DNA from: Rutidosis leptorrhynchoides
Taxonomy: Eukaryota; Streptophyta; Magnoliopsida; Asterales; Asteraceae
Length of the DNA stretch: 64,000 nt
NCBI RefSeq assembly: GCF_046630445.1
Contig: NC_092335.1
Coordinates: forward strand, 312,466,501-312,530,500
Direction: 5' to 3'
Below are positions 48,516 through 61,500 of this stretch, in pieces. A model generated the notes under the pieces. The model saw nothing but the letters and a program-made list of their open reading frames with translations, was not told the origin of the DNA and made no database searches. The first letter of the stretch is position 1, and the number at the start of each line of letters is the position of its first letter. The translations under genes were made by a program, and so were the position numbers.

Positions 48516-50194
48516 TGGATAATAATAATAATACTAATTATAACTTTAACGATAATAATGATAGTAATAATAAAAAAAATATAACAATTTTTAATGATAA
48601 ATCCCTTTTATTGATAAAGATAATAATAATGATAATAATAAGATAAAACTAGGACGACAATAAAAATGACGATAATAATAATCATTTTTAATAAAAATAT
48701 CGAAAATTCAATTGATTATAACTTCTAATCCGTTCATCGAAACCATTCAATATCTAAAGGAAAAGTTCTTAATTTTTCGCTAGCTTTTCAAGGACATGCA
48801 TATCTTATACCTTATCTCAACTGCAAGTGTAACTAATTCAAGATTCAACCTAACCTGTCTAAGAGCAATATCAAAAGTACAAGCATGCATAATCCTAAAT
48901 ACTCGAGCACTAGTCAGGGATACACTATTAGTATGTAAAAGTTAAATTATGAGTACTCACGTATCAATATTGAGATTCAATATTGCAGGAAAAGTACGAA
49001 GACGCAACGGAAATGATAAACACTATATTGAGCTCACAAGCATACCCATGAATCATACTCAATCACCTCCATAGCTATAACCCATAATTTTCTTAATCCT
49101 ATCCCATTCGAAAAACAATTTCGAAATCACTCGGACAGCACTCCGTCGTAATATTTTATGTATACTAATAATATCTTGAAATAATACGGAGTAAATATGT
49201 ATATGTAAATCGATTGAGAGAGTTTAGAGAAAAATATTTTCAAGTTTCTATGAAATAATGAAACCTATTGAATTCTATTTATAATAGATTTTTGAATTAT
49301 TAAAGTGAATTATTAAAGTATGAATTATTAAAGTGAATTATTAAAGTATGAATTATTAAAGTGAATTATTAAAGTATGAATTATTAAAGTGAATTATTAA
49401 AGTATGAATTATTAAAGTGAATTATTAAAGTTAAAGTAAAGTAAAAATAAAGTAAAGGTAAAGTTTAAGTATAATAAATGCATAAAACTATGTACGTATA
49501 ATACGCGTATAAATATATATAATATTAATTTAAATCGTTATATATATTTAATAAAATAAAATATAAATATCGTTATCTTTATCATACTAGTTAAGTAATG
49601 AGTTGTCAAAAGTGGTTCTAGATATTTATAAAAGTTATATACGTTTTAATAATAAAGTTCTTTTTAAACTGAAAACTTTTTTGTACGTTTGAAACTAAAT
49701 AGATCAATCGAGTCTTTATGAGATTCAATCTTCCACTTTCCTTTGTCTAGTTCTCAATGATTGACAATTTGTTCTTATTTATAAATCACTTTACCATTTT
49801 CTGAATATTGTTAAAATGGAAAGATTTCTCAAATCAACGTGGGCCTTTCAATAGAGACTTGTAATCATAATTCAATATATCTGATAATTCAATCATTTGA
49901 TCTTATCTTCTAATTCCATTGATAAACATTTTGAAACCGATACAATCATATAAAGTATTTAATCTAATATTTTGTTTACGTTTCAAGTTATAATATATAT
50001 ACACATATACACATATACATATATAATCATATTCGTTTAATGGTTCGTGAATCGTTGGAACTTGGTCGAGGTTGAATGAATGTATGAACATAGTTTAAAA
50101 TTATTGAAATTTAACTTAACAAATATTGCTTATCGTGTCGGAAACATATAAAGATTAAAGTTTAAATTTGGTTGAAAATTTCCGGGTTGTCACA
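48430..50194 (-). repeat. E3 5' LTR, second part
   Basis: Resumes in the AAT array after E5 and ends TTGTCACA at 50194, matching 23010-24652. It contains five copies of the 28-bp repeat at 49293-49430. Confidence 0.92.
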
Positions 50195-50936
50195 TGGGCC
50201 ACGGTTGGTCCGAGAACCAAATTTTCAAGAAGTTGATGGTGTTCTTGTCGAAGTTAGATGAAGGGACTATAGCCAACTGAAAGCTTGTTTATTTGTTTCT
50301 GTTAGACTACCGTTCGAGAATCTTGTTTCACTGATTCGGTCGATCCACAAACATAAACCAAACTCTTTTCTTAATAGATGATGGTGATAGAGATTAGGTT
50401 ATGATGTTGTGATTAGAATGATGATGGTGATTCGATAATGGCGTATGATAATAACAAAGAAAATGAATTGGTGATGTTAGTAATAAACGATGATGATTGA
50501 TAATGATATCGGATAGTATGTAGTCGATGAGGATAATGGTATTACTTGATGATAATCAGCTGCAAGTTTTAAGAAGAAAGGAGAGAAACAGTTACAGACT
50601 AAATATAATTATGGTATTAATAAAAACAGATTAACAGACATGGAAGAGTGGTTATGGGAGATTGTGGGTTAGCAAGAGGTTCCGGGTTCGAGCCGGGCTA
50701 TGGCGTTATATATTTTTTTTTTTTAAAAAGAGCCTACTATTGAGGTAGCATTTTTAATATTATTCCTATTTTATTATTATCATAAGTATTATTATTATAA
50801 ATATTATCACCATTAATATTAAGATTAAGATTATTATTACTATTATTATTATTTTAGGTATTATTATTAAGTATTACCATTAAGGTTATTATTAGTAGTA
50901 GTATTATAATTAAATTCATTATTATTATTATTATCA

Positions 50937-50988
<52 letters not shown>

Positions 50989-52116
50989 GAATATTACTTT
51001 AATAAACAAGGACATTTATGTAAAAATATATTGTACATCTATATTGATATTAAATACTATTTTATTTTAATATAATGTTATTATAATTAAGCAACAAATA
51101 CATATAAATAAAATTTAAATTGAATCATATATATAAATAGTAAATCTTAAAAGTAACTAAATATATATAAACTTGTTTGATTACGATTATATGTATTAAT
51201 ATACATAAATGATATAGGTTCGTGAATCCGATGCCAACCTTACATTTGTTCAATGTCGTCATATGTATTTTTACTACAAAATACATTAGGTGAGTTTCAT
51301 TCGCTCCCTTTTTCTCTTTACATTTTTGGGACTGAGAATACATGCGCTACTTTTATAAATGTTTTACAAAATAAGCACAAGTTCATGAAACTACATTCTA
51401 CGATTGTTTTGTTATACCGGATATCTGTACTTATTATTATTATGCTTGGTAACCTAAGAATTAGTGAAAAACACTAATTGACGAGAATCCTAAAGGTAGA
51501 TCTACGGGCACCAACCACCCCCATTTTCGAATAGTGAAAATGCTTTAGTACTTCGAAGGGTTCTTGTCATACATTTGAATACTGGAATGTATGATGCCAG
51601 ATATCTTAAGCGCTCTATGTTAAGGTCGGTTACCAGGCGACTCATCGTATGAATGATTTTTGCAGTTGTAATGATCCTGCGCATTTAATTAAATGAAATC
51701 TTGTGGCTTATTAAATATCATGATTATTATATAGAAATTAAACCTATGAACTCACCAACCTTTTGGTTGACACTTTAAAACATGTTTATTCTCAGGTATT
51801 AAAGAAACCTTCCGCTGTGCATTTGCTCATTTTAGAGATGTTACTTGGAGTCATTCATGACATATTTCAAAAGACGTTGCATTCGAGTCGTTGAGTTCAT
51901 CAAGATTATTATTAAGTCAATTATAGTTGGATATATTATGAGATGGTATGCATGTCGTCAACTTTCGATGTAATGAAAGATTGTCTTTTCAAAAACGAAT
52001 GCAATATTTGTAAAAATGTATCATATAGAGGTCAAGTAACTCGCGATTTAATCAACTGTTATCAATCGTTTATAATCGATATGGACTTCGTCCGGATGAA
52101 TTAGGACGGGTCATCA
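50195..52116 (+). repeat. L4: older plus-strand LTR of a related Ty3 family, left end cut by E3
   Basis: In reverse orientation to E3. It shares CTTCCGCTGTGCATTTGCTC, the TGTTTATTCTCAGGT block and the end GGACGGGTCATCA (52104-52116) with E3/E1 LTRs, at lower identity. Its start would lie left of the window, across the E3 insertion. Solo LTR or 3' LTR cannot be decided. It contains ATT microsatellites at about 50745-51000. Confidence 0.7.
50643..50705 (+). other. tRNA-like (Pol III box A/B) module in L4
   Basis: AGTGGTTATGG (50647-50657) resembles box A, and GGGTTCGAGCC (50684-50694) is a good box B. It is followed by a T-run. No cloverleaf is evident. It could be a SINE head. Confidence 0.35.
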
Positions 52117-52919
52117 CAATACCCAACGTGTGTTTTGAATTAAATACTTAAATGTTAATAACTCTAACGAAATCAATAAGAAAATATGTTTCAAATCAAT
52201 AATTAAAATCTACAAAATTTGAATGTTCTTGTTATTAATACGGAGTAGTAATATGTGGGAGTAGAAAAAAATTGTCAAGAAAAAGAGAAAAAAAGTTGAA
52301 AAAATATTTTAAATAAAAATATATAAAAAAGTGGTTAAGAAACAATAAAAAAAGTCATATAAGAAATATTAAATTTAAAAATATCAAAATGAGTGTAGAA
52401 GGACTGAATTAAAAATAAAAAAAATTAAGGGTGCATTATGAAAAAGAATTTAAAAAGAGGATAAAAGAGGTAAACAGTAAAAAAAAAGTAGAAAAGAAAA
52501 ATATGTTTCAAATCCATAATTAAATCAACAAAATTTAAATATTCGTGTTATTTAATACGGAGTAGTAAAATGTGGGAGTAGAAAAAGAAATTGTAAAGAA
52601 AAAGAGAATGAGAGTAGGAAGACTGAATTAAAAATAAAAAATATTAAGGGTACATTATGAAAAAGAATTTAAAAAGAGGGATGAAAGGGGTAAATAGTAA
52701 AAAAAAAAAGAAAAAAAAAGAGAGAAAATGTCAAAGGGACTCGAACCCGTAACCTATACTTCAAGATGACTGGCAATTTAGCACTAAACCATTCTTACAT
52801 TTTTTTTATGTTACGATATCTATTATTTAACCGTTAAAAATATTAAATTCAAAATAGTCAGTACCTTTTGTGGGTTTAATTTTTTTATTAAAGCAAAAGT
52901 ATTTTGTTAATAGGTTTAA
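52117..52919. repeat. AT-rich sequence with imperfect tandem duplication and a tRNA-like module
   Basis: ATATGTTTCAAATC...ACGGAGTAGTAA...GGGTGCATTATGAAAAAG occurs at about 52184-52470 and again, shortened, at about 52501-52720. A tRNA-like module on the minus strand (box B from 52737-52748, box A from 52780-52791) follows. No gene seen. Confidence 0.5.
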
Positions 52920-53410
52920 CTAGTTGTGGAGCCCTCGCTTCGCGCCGGGGGCTCCGTTTTGAATGCGAGTTAAAAAAAAGTCTTTCCTTTTGTAGATCTA
53001 TTTTGTAAAAAAGAATTTTTTTCGACATCTAACATTGAAAGGTTGTTCATTTTGTGAAAGTTGCGTCTTTTAGCGTTAAAGTTAGTTGATCTATTTTGTA
53101 AAAAAAATATTTTTCGATATCTTTTGGTAGCATTGAAGGGTTGTTCCTTTTAAAAAAGTTGCTTCTTTTATCGTTGGAGACAAAAAAAAAATGTAGCACA
53201 GTAGTGGCCTATGTGGGTCATACTATTTGAACGTAGTGTAGAAGCCGGTAAAGCATGGTGGGTGTTTTTGGTGTTAATGATGGGATAAATAATAATTTAT
53301 AATATATGTATAAAGTAGGGGGTTCAATTTATATTTTAATGAAAGTTAGGGGTTGGTTTGTAAAAATAGAAAATTAAATAGTACTATTTATAACAAATAA
53401 GACAAATTTT
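52920..53410 (-). mobile_element. Helitron-like non-autonomous element, 3' end at 52920
   Basis: In minus orientation a 7-bp stem hairpin (GGAGCCC...GGGCTCC, 52928-52955) lies just before CTAG (52920-52923), followed by T. This is the hairpin plus CTRR-T end of Helitrons. The 5' end near 53410 is a guess. Confidence 0.5.
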
Positions 53411-53583
53411 GTCTATTAATTATATTAGTAATACAAATAAGCTAAAGATAACAGCTGTAGATTAAGGCAAGATTTTTTGGCTAATAGGCAAGATTTTTTT
53501 GGATAATAGATGTAAGACGTAAGCCTATAAGATAGACATGCCAAAATTGTAAATAAAGTAAGGCTAACAATTGTAAACCCACC

Positions 53584-53586
<3 letters not shown>

Positions 53587-53654
<68 letters not shown>
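53587..53654. repeat. (TA)n microsatellite
   Basis: About 34 uninterrupted TA units. Confidence 0.95.
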
Positions 53655-53657
<3 letters not shown>

Positions 53658-53921
53658 TGAACAAAATTAAGGAGTAAAAAGTCTCGAAAACGTTACCTTG
53701 AGGAAATAAAGAGCAAGAGGTAGCCACTCAAGTAAGGGAACATTCGTAAATATTGTAAACTAAAGGCTCATAGAAGCAATGTAAAAAGTCGGTATTAAAA
53801 AATAAATTGATAAATGAGGACTAATTAAACAGTAGCAATTTTAAGATTTTTATTTAAATATATAAAATAAAATATAATATTATAATATAATTATAATTAT
53901 AATTTATATTATAATTTATTA

Positions 53922-54387
53922 GGGGTGTTCATTTTCGGATATCCGAAATTCGGATATCCGAATTTTCGGATATCCGAAAATTCGGATAGTGAAAAACCCC
54001 ATCTGAAATCCGAATCCGAAATTTCGGATATCCGAAATTTCGGATTTGGATATCGGATTATCCGAATATCCGATATTTTTGAAGAACTTCGAATATTTTC
54101 GGATAATTTTTCGGATATTCGGATAATTTTCCGGATATTCGGATAATTTTCGGATATTTCGGATATTTTTCGAATATTTCGGATATTTTTCGGATTTTTT
54201 CGGATTTTTTTAAAATTTTCGGATATTCGGATATCCGAATATCCGAAAATTTTAAAAACTCCATCCGATATCCGAATCCCAAAAATCGGATATCCGATCT
54301 TCGGATATCCGAATTTTCGGATATTTTCGGATTCGGATTTCGGATAATTCGGATTCAGATTTCGGATTCGGATATTTTGAACACCCC
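53922..54387. mobile_element. MITE with GGGGTGTTCA ends and an interior of CGGATATCCG palindromes
   Basis: 466 bp with 10-bp perfect terminal inverted repeats (GGGGTGTTCA / TGAACACCCC) flanked by TA on both sides (53920-53921, 54388-54389). Inside, TCGGATAT/ATCCGAAA units repeat dozens of times in both orientations. The long frame rich in Ile, Arg and Lys on the minus strand is a by-product. Confidence 0.75.
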
Positions 54388-54590
54388 TATAATTTATAAT
54401 ATAATATAATTTGAGTAGACTAAACATTTTCAAACTGAAAGGAGGCAAAAGATTCTAATTGAATAGTAAGTACTACGTATAGTAGTGACTCCAATTTAGT
54501 AAAAAAAAAAAAAAAATGAGTTGGTAAAGTGAACACAATAGTTGCTCCATTTTACTCCGTAATAATAGGACGAAAAGTAGAGTGCAGTCT

Positions 54591-54758
54591 ACAAGGTACA
54601 CCTAAACTACATGTAACTTTATTTAAATTTTATAGGGTACACCCAACTACATGCAACTACATTATAAATTATTTACAAGGTACACCTAAACTACATGTAA
54701 CTTTATTTAAATTTTATAGGGTACACCCAACTACATGCAGCTACATTTAAAATTTATA
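54591..54758. repeat. 84-bp tandem duplication
   Basis: ACAAGGTACACCTAAACTAC starts at 54591 and 54675. The two copies differ at a few bases near their ends. Confidence 0.85.
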
Positions 54759-54804
54759 GGGCGTTAGGATACTAAAATATAAAACTTGGGGATCCTTTGT
54801 AATT

Positions 54805-54924
54805 GGGGGATGATTCTCACACACACTTTTTTGATCCTCACACACCAATTGAGTATTATTAGAAGAGTAAAAGGTTAAAATAGGTGTGTGGGGATCAAAA
54901 AAGTATGTGTGAGAATCATCCCCC
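54805..54924. mobile_element. Mutator-type MITE, 120 bp
   Basis: Inverted ends GGGGGATGATTCTCAC / GTGAGAATCATCCCCC extend imperfectly over about 42 bp. A 9-bp direct duplication TTTGTAATT flanks it (54796-54804 and 54925-54933), the TSD size of the Mutator superfamily. Confidence 0.8.
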
Positions 54925-54941
54925 TTTGTAATTAGCACTTC

Positions 54942-55192
54942 CTCCATCTCATATTAATAGTTTAATATTCTATTTTGAAATGTTCAAAATTAATACTTCA
55001 CTTTTATAAAAAAAAGAATAACAAGTTTAACTTCTATTATGCCCTCAATGTACGTATGTGGATAGATTAAAGATAGAAAAAAAAATGTAAGTATAAACTG
55101 AAATGTAAATAAAAAATACAGTACTTTTATAATATTTACTTAAACTATGTGTTTTTTATAAGAACTATTAACATATGATGGAAAGAGTATTA
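54942..55192. mobile_element. Degenerate Stowaway-like MITE
   Basis: Starts TCCTCCATCTCATATTAATAG and ends with a diverged inverted match (CTATTAACATATGATGGA). The interior resembles the better-preserved element at 56469. Confidence 0.5.
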
Positions 55193-55462
55193 TAATAAGA
55201 AGGTACCGTAAAAAAAAAAAACTATATTATCCTCTTTCTCAGTGAAACCTGCAACAAGTTTCTACCAAAAAAATAAACCCTAGCTCTTTAACCTGCAAAT
55301 AATTTCTGCTACAAAAACAAACCCTAACTCTCAAACTCAATCTTTCACCGGTAACACGTGCTACCAGTGAACACTAAGTATATCTGCCCTGTATAGCACT
55401 ATCTGAATATTAATTTGACATTTAAACCCAATTTTTTTTCCCGAAATTTATATTTATATATT
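55193..55462. other. Unassigned AT-rich spacer
   Basis: No gene or clear repeat end seen. It contains two AAACCCTA-type stretches (55279 and 55318), too few to call a telomeric repeat. Confidence 0.4.
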
Positions 55463-56292
<830 letters not shown>

Positions 56293-56468
56293 TTGTTTTC
56301 TAAAAATAAGAAGAAAAAAAATACAGTTTGAAGATTCACATGCACCTTCTCAATAATATTGCATTGAAATTCCCCATAAAATATAACCTTTACCTGCATC
56401 GAGTATGCAAAAACTAATGATTTTAAATTATATGGGGGCTCACAAAAACTGAACCACAAAATAAATTA

Positions 56469-56675
56469 CTCCCTCCGTCCCTAAATTATTGTCCAGTATT
56501 CCATTTTGGGATGTTCCAAATTAATTGTCTACTTCCATAAATAGAAAGGAAAGGAGATATTTCATTGGTGGATATGGAGAGAGAAGATATTTCATTGGTG
56601 GAGAAATAAAGTTAGTGGGATTTCCTAAAACTGTGTGTTTTTTGTCTGGGGACAATTAATCTGGGACGGAGGGAG
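56469..56675. mobile_element. Stowaway-type MITE
   Basis: 207 bp with inverted ends CTCCCTCCGTCCC / GGGACGGAGGGAG and TA on both sides (56467-56468, 56676-56677). These are the hallmark ends of Stowaway (Tc1/mariner) MITEs. Confidence 0.9.
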
Positions 56676-56717
56676 TACAATATAAACCCTTCTGCATATA
56701 TTATGTATTTTAGTTAC

Positions 56718-56982
56718 GTGACACTATGTTATGTCGCATCTTATCCATTACCTATTTTAAAAGATGACGACAAAATAAGCTCTATGGAATAGCGCGACTC
56801 TACCTTTAGACACGTGAGTTACTAGACACGTTAATTTGAAATTTTTGTGTAAAAAATATCAGGACTTAACGTGACACTATGTTATGCCGCATCTTATCCA
56901 TTACCTATTTTAAAAGATGACGACAAAATAAGCTCTATGGAATAGCGCGACTCTACCTTTAGACACGTGAGTTACTAGACAC
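56718..56982 (+). promoter_or_regulatory. Duplicated promoter block with two G-boxes
   Basis: A 112-bp block (56718-56829) is repeated at 56871-56982 with one mismatch seen. Each copy ends with a CACGTG G-box (56811-56816, 56964-56969). It lies 380-650 bp upstream of the methyltransferase start codon. G-boxes bind bZIP and bHLH factors; regulation of this gene by them is inferred. Confidence 0.6.
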
Positions 56983-57258
56983 TAAATTTAACTACAGGAC
57001 ATGTATATTTTTCGAATTTATAGTTTTTTCTTTAAATTGTATATGATATTACTAATTTAATTAGTTGAACCCATATATATTTAAAATTTATATATATTTC
57101 GAATTTTTAGTTTTTTTTAAGGTAAATAATAATCAAAATAAAATTCAAATTCAAATACAATTAATATTGGAAAAGAAAAATTAGAACTTTATTAGATTTT
57201 CATTCTGGAATCTATAGAATAATACTATGTCGTTTTCTATATGGCATATGTCGTTTTC

Positions 57259-57272
57259 TATATATATATATA
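57259..57272 (+). promoter_or_regulatory. TATA region of the methyltransferase gene
   Basis: A TATATATATATATA run about 95 bp upstream of the ATG. A 17-base direct repeat (TATGTCGTTTTCTATAT, 57226 and 57247) precedes it. Confidence 0.5.
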
Positions 57273-57363
57273 GAAAGTAGGGATAGTAGATCCAACACAA
57301 ATCCCCATCCCATCCCCAAACTTGACATATTAGATATATTGTGTGTTAGGTGAGTAGAGAGAT

Positions 57364-57574
57364 ATGGAGGTCCCCAAGTTGCTTCGTATGAATGGAGGGG
57401 ATGGAACTTACAGCTATTCCAAAAACTCTTTTCTCCAGGTATTCATACACACTGTTTATTTAAGTACTACCTTTTGTATTTCTTTCCTCTTTTAGTGTAT
57501 TGTAGAGAGTGGTTGCAACTTGTTTATACTGTAGTATTTATTTTTGGTAAAATTCCTTAAATACATCAAAGCAA

Positions 57575-57628
<54 letters not shown>

Positions 57629-58457
57629 TTTCAAAATAACGATAATATATAACAAAGTCTTTTCATTAACAGATGAAAATGACGAACACAGATACAAACG
57701 AACCAAACGTATTTCAAGGCTCGGAAACATAAAACGAACCCTATCGTTAGACAAAGAGCCTAAGTTTACTAAGCCCGAGTCTTGATCAACCGGATCAATA
57801 AAATGAACATAGAAAACTATCAAATACAAGAACCAATACAAAACTCAAATCTAACCAGAAAAACTACAAACAACACAAAAACAACAAAACTGCTCAAACA
57901 TTATCCGACAACCACTCTACCTTTACCTTTTCGAGTATTTATGCTCAAAGCAAGTTATTGAACTGTCATACTTTGACAAAATTATTAGTTCCATATGGAA
58001 CATCAAAAAAAGTTGAAAGATACATTTACAAACTTTAACACATTCACAAAACATTAACCCATTTCGTTAGAGTTGTTCAACTTTGATTTTATTTATTTAT
58101 GTTCCTAGAGGGTTTTAATCACCCTATATATCATAGAAAAACATTGAAGTTACTGTTGTAGACTTGTAGTAACGAATCATAAAACACATGGAACTGAAAA
58201 AACAGTGATATCGTCACATTTTCAAAAAAGATAAAATAGAAATATGCTAATACTCCTTTCGTCTAAAAAAAAATATAGACATGATAGATGTCAATTTTGC
58301 TGTAATAATCTAGATACATTTAACTGAATTTATTTAAGATAAAACGGAGTAATAAAGGACCGCAGAAGTTGTAATGTGGTCTTGCAGTTGGTGGCCTGTC
58401 TCCTTTAGGAGAGGTCAGGAGTTCAACCCCGTTGGCTACATATTAAAAACACATATG

Positions 58458-58543
<86 letters not shown>

Positions 58544-61500
58544 CTTTCTGCTTCTAACAAAAAACTAGAAGCAAAAAAAAAAAATAAAAAAATAAATAAA
58601 AATACAAACTACAATGACTTAAAAAGTCAAATGTTTCAACTTATTTGATATTTACCTCTATTTGACAATCAAGAATAAGAGAAAGTTCTAATTGAATCAG
58701 ATAGCTCGTCTCTCCTCACGTTAGACTCCGAAAAAATAACTCCATTTCGAAACCTCCAAAGTACGTAAACCAAAGTCGCCACCTGCAACCGATCCTTCGT
58801 AATAGATGGCCAAGCTCGATTATCGATCCAATTTGACCAATCATTCCACGAATCAAAACGATCAAACAAGTGAAAATAAGTTTAATGATATTTAGTGGTT
58901 ATATTTTGTACAAGTTAACAATTATAATGTGATTTATATATATAGAAATGTGGATACTTCTTTTTTTATAAAAAAAAAAAAGGAAAGAAAGAACGGAAAT
59001 GTGGATATACTTATTTCCAAATGGAGAGAAATATAAAAGGAAAAACTCACGTGATTCCATGTTTATACACTCTCACATGCATACAAATACAATACAAGTG
59101 AAAACTAGCAATTGATAATTGATTCTTGTTTAAAATGTATTTGTGACAGAGGAAGGTGTTATCAATAACAAGACCCATAGTCGAAGAAGCTTTGGAAACT
59201 CTTTATTCTGAAATGAAGTTTCCGAAAACCATGATAATGGCAGATCTAGGTTGCTCATCAGGACCAAACACTATACTACTGATATCCGATCTCGTTAACT
59301 CAATTGAGAACATCAGGCTCAAATTAGGCCATGAAAAATCACCTAATATTCATATACATCTAAATGACCTCCCACATAATGATTTCAACACCATTTTTTT
59401 ATTGATATCCGAGTACCAGAAAAAACTAACACTGCCGGCCAGTTCCTCTTCGCCGCCTTGCTACTTTTCCGGTGTCCCTGGATCATTTTATACGAGGCTT
59501 TTCCTTGACAAAAGCATTCATTTTGTCCACTCTTCCTACAGTCTCATGTGGCTTTCTCAGGTAGGTTCTCTTTCTCAATCTCTTTCACTTTCTCTATACA
59601 TATATTATATATATTTCAAATTGTGCATCTAAAGTTCATTCTACTGTTTTTAATGTCACTTGTGTTTCTTCACATGTGAGTTGTAACTAGATCGAGTTAA
59701 TTGTGCCTCTTCATTTTTTTCTTTATCCAGGTGGTCAAATTGATTACACGATGACTCTGAATTTTTTTATTTTTTTTTGTTAGATTAGTGACTTACAAAT
59801 GACCTTCATATACACCTTTATAGAGTACGATATACGGTGGGTGGGTATACCGTATACAATAGGGAATTTTAGTATCCTACATTTGACCAATAAAAAGTCG
59901 TATACAACCGTTAGGGAATTTTAGTGAACGTACCAAACTAAAATCCAAACAAAGTAACCTTATTTGTTCTCTTTAACACCAGTCACAGTTTAAAATTTGC
60001 AAAATTTGCACAATACTATTTAAGTTCATGGATATTCGCTTATGTATAAACAAAACTGTATGTGTGGACATCATCTTTTCTGTCTTCTAAATGACTTTCC
60101 TATACAACTTTATGACCCAAATTGTCGCTAATAAGCTTCCTTAATCTTGGACAGTATATACATCCCTTCTTAATGGTGGACAGTTTCTCTAACAAAATTA
60201 CACGAAACTACAGTTTGACTAATTGTAGTCGAACTGTTCATCACAATTATGATCAAAACATTATGGAAACCTCTGTTAATAATCAATTTCAACCATCACC
60301 CTTTATAAATTTTTTAAGGATTCCAATTAAACCACATGCAGTAGCAGGCAGCCATGATCTCCATTTCTACTATATCTCAAACCCTGATTAGGTCCATATA
60401 TTTCACATTAGTTTTAGATCCTTTAACTTTAGTCTTCTTCCATTCATATAGAACCACTTATGGTTATTACACATCTTTTGGATAGTTTGACTGTGATTTG
60501 GCAATGTCAGTTTCTGACATTTTTTAACCGTTGTGTCAGTTTTTTGTGTTAAATATTGGGTATGGTGATGTGGTAAAATCTAATTAGAAAATGAGGCGAG
60601 AAAAAATAAATTGATAATAATAGATATATATTTATTAAAAAGAAAAAATCATTGATTGGCCAAAAGAAACGGACAATTTTTATTTATTTTTTATTTTTTT
60701 ATTTTTTTTGCGTTACCAAACCCACTGACGCCCCTAACTGACGGAAACTAACGCCCCGTTAGAAAATGTCAGTTTTTGTCAGATTTGCCAAGTAGACTGA
60801 CGGGGTGGATCTGACGCCTCGATGGGAATGGTCTAAGACCATCATTACATTGAAACAGAATATCCCATTCTTCAACCAAATATTTCTTAATTCGTCCCCA
60901 GTTATCAAAATCTTCTTTCCTTCTTTGACTCCGAAAAGTCAACAGACAGAAGAACTCGCATCATCTTCAAACAGCAGCAAGCTGAAGTGTACCTTAAGTA
61001 CTTTCAATAAAACAAACTCTTTTTAAGGTAACATGTATCACATTATATACTGTATTATAAAACGAGAACGACCATTCAACATTCTCTAATCACGAAACTG
61101 AAAAAAGTTGACACTCGATAACAATTCTAAATATCATATATGATTTAAACGCATGATCTTTAGGTATATGTGTCATGCTCAATGAAATAAGTGACGATAA
61201 AAAAAATGTATTGAACAGGTTCCTGAAATGTCTGAGACAAACAAAGGGAACGTATACATGTCAGATACAAGCCCGAGAAGTGTAATAAAAGCATACCGAG
61301 AGCAATTCCAAAATGATTTCTTGATGTTTCTCAAGTGTCGTGCACAGGAGGTGGTGGATGGAGGGCATATGGTTTTAACCATTTTAGGGAGACGAAATGA
61401 AGATCCTTGTAGCAAAGAAAATCTTTATAGTTGGGACCTCTTAGCTGCAGCCCTAACCGATATGGTTAATGAGGTACATCACATAGTTATCACATACTTT

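Larger units (their letters stand above)
57439..59149 (+). other. Methyltransferase intron 1, filled with repeats
   Basis: Contains an (ATT)n array (57577-57628), a degenerate Stowaway-like unit (about 58252-58352), a tRNA-like module (58366-58440), a (TA)n array (58459-58541) and a minus-strand LINE fragment. Just before exon 2 are AATATAAAAGG (about 59028) and a CACGTG (59048-59053), which look promoter-like. Confidence 0.7.

Noticed and set aside
50643..50705. Functional tRNA gene
   Set aside because: Box A and B are present but no cloverleaf or acceptor stem can be drawn. The same applies to 52731-52799 and 58366-58440.
53909..54448. 179-codon frame rich in Ile, Arg, Lys and Asn on the minus strand
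   Set aside because: It is the palindromic repeat interior of a MITE read as codons.
55279..55340. Interstitial telomeric repeat (AAACCCTA)
   Set aside because: Only two isolated copies about 40 bp apart.
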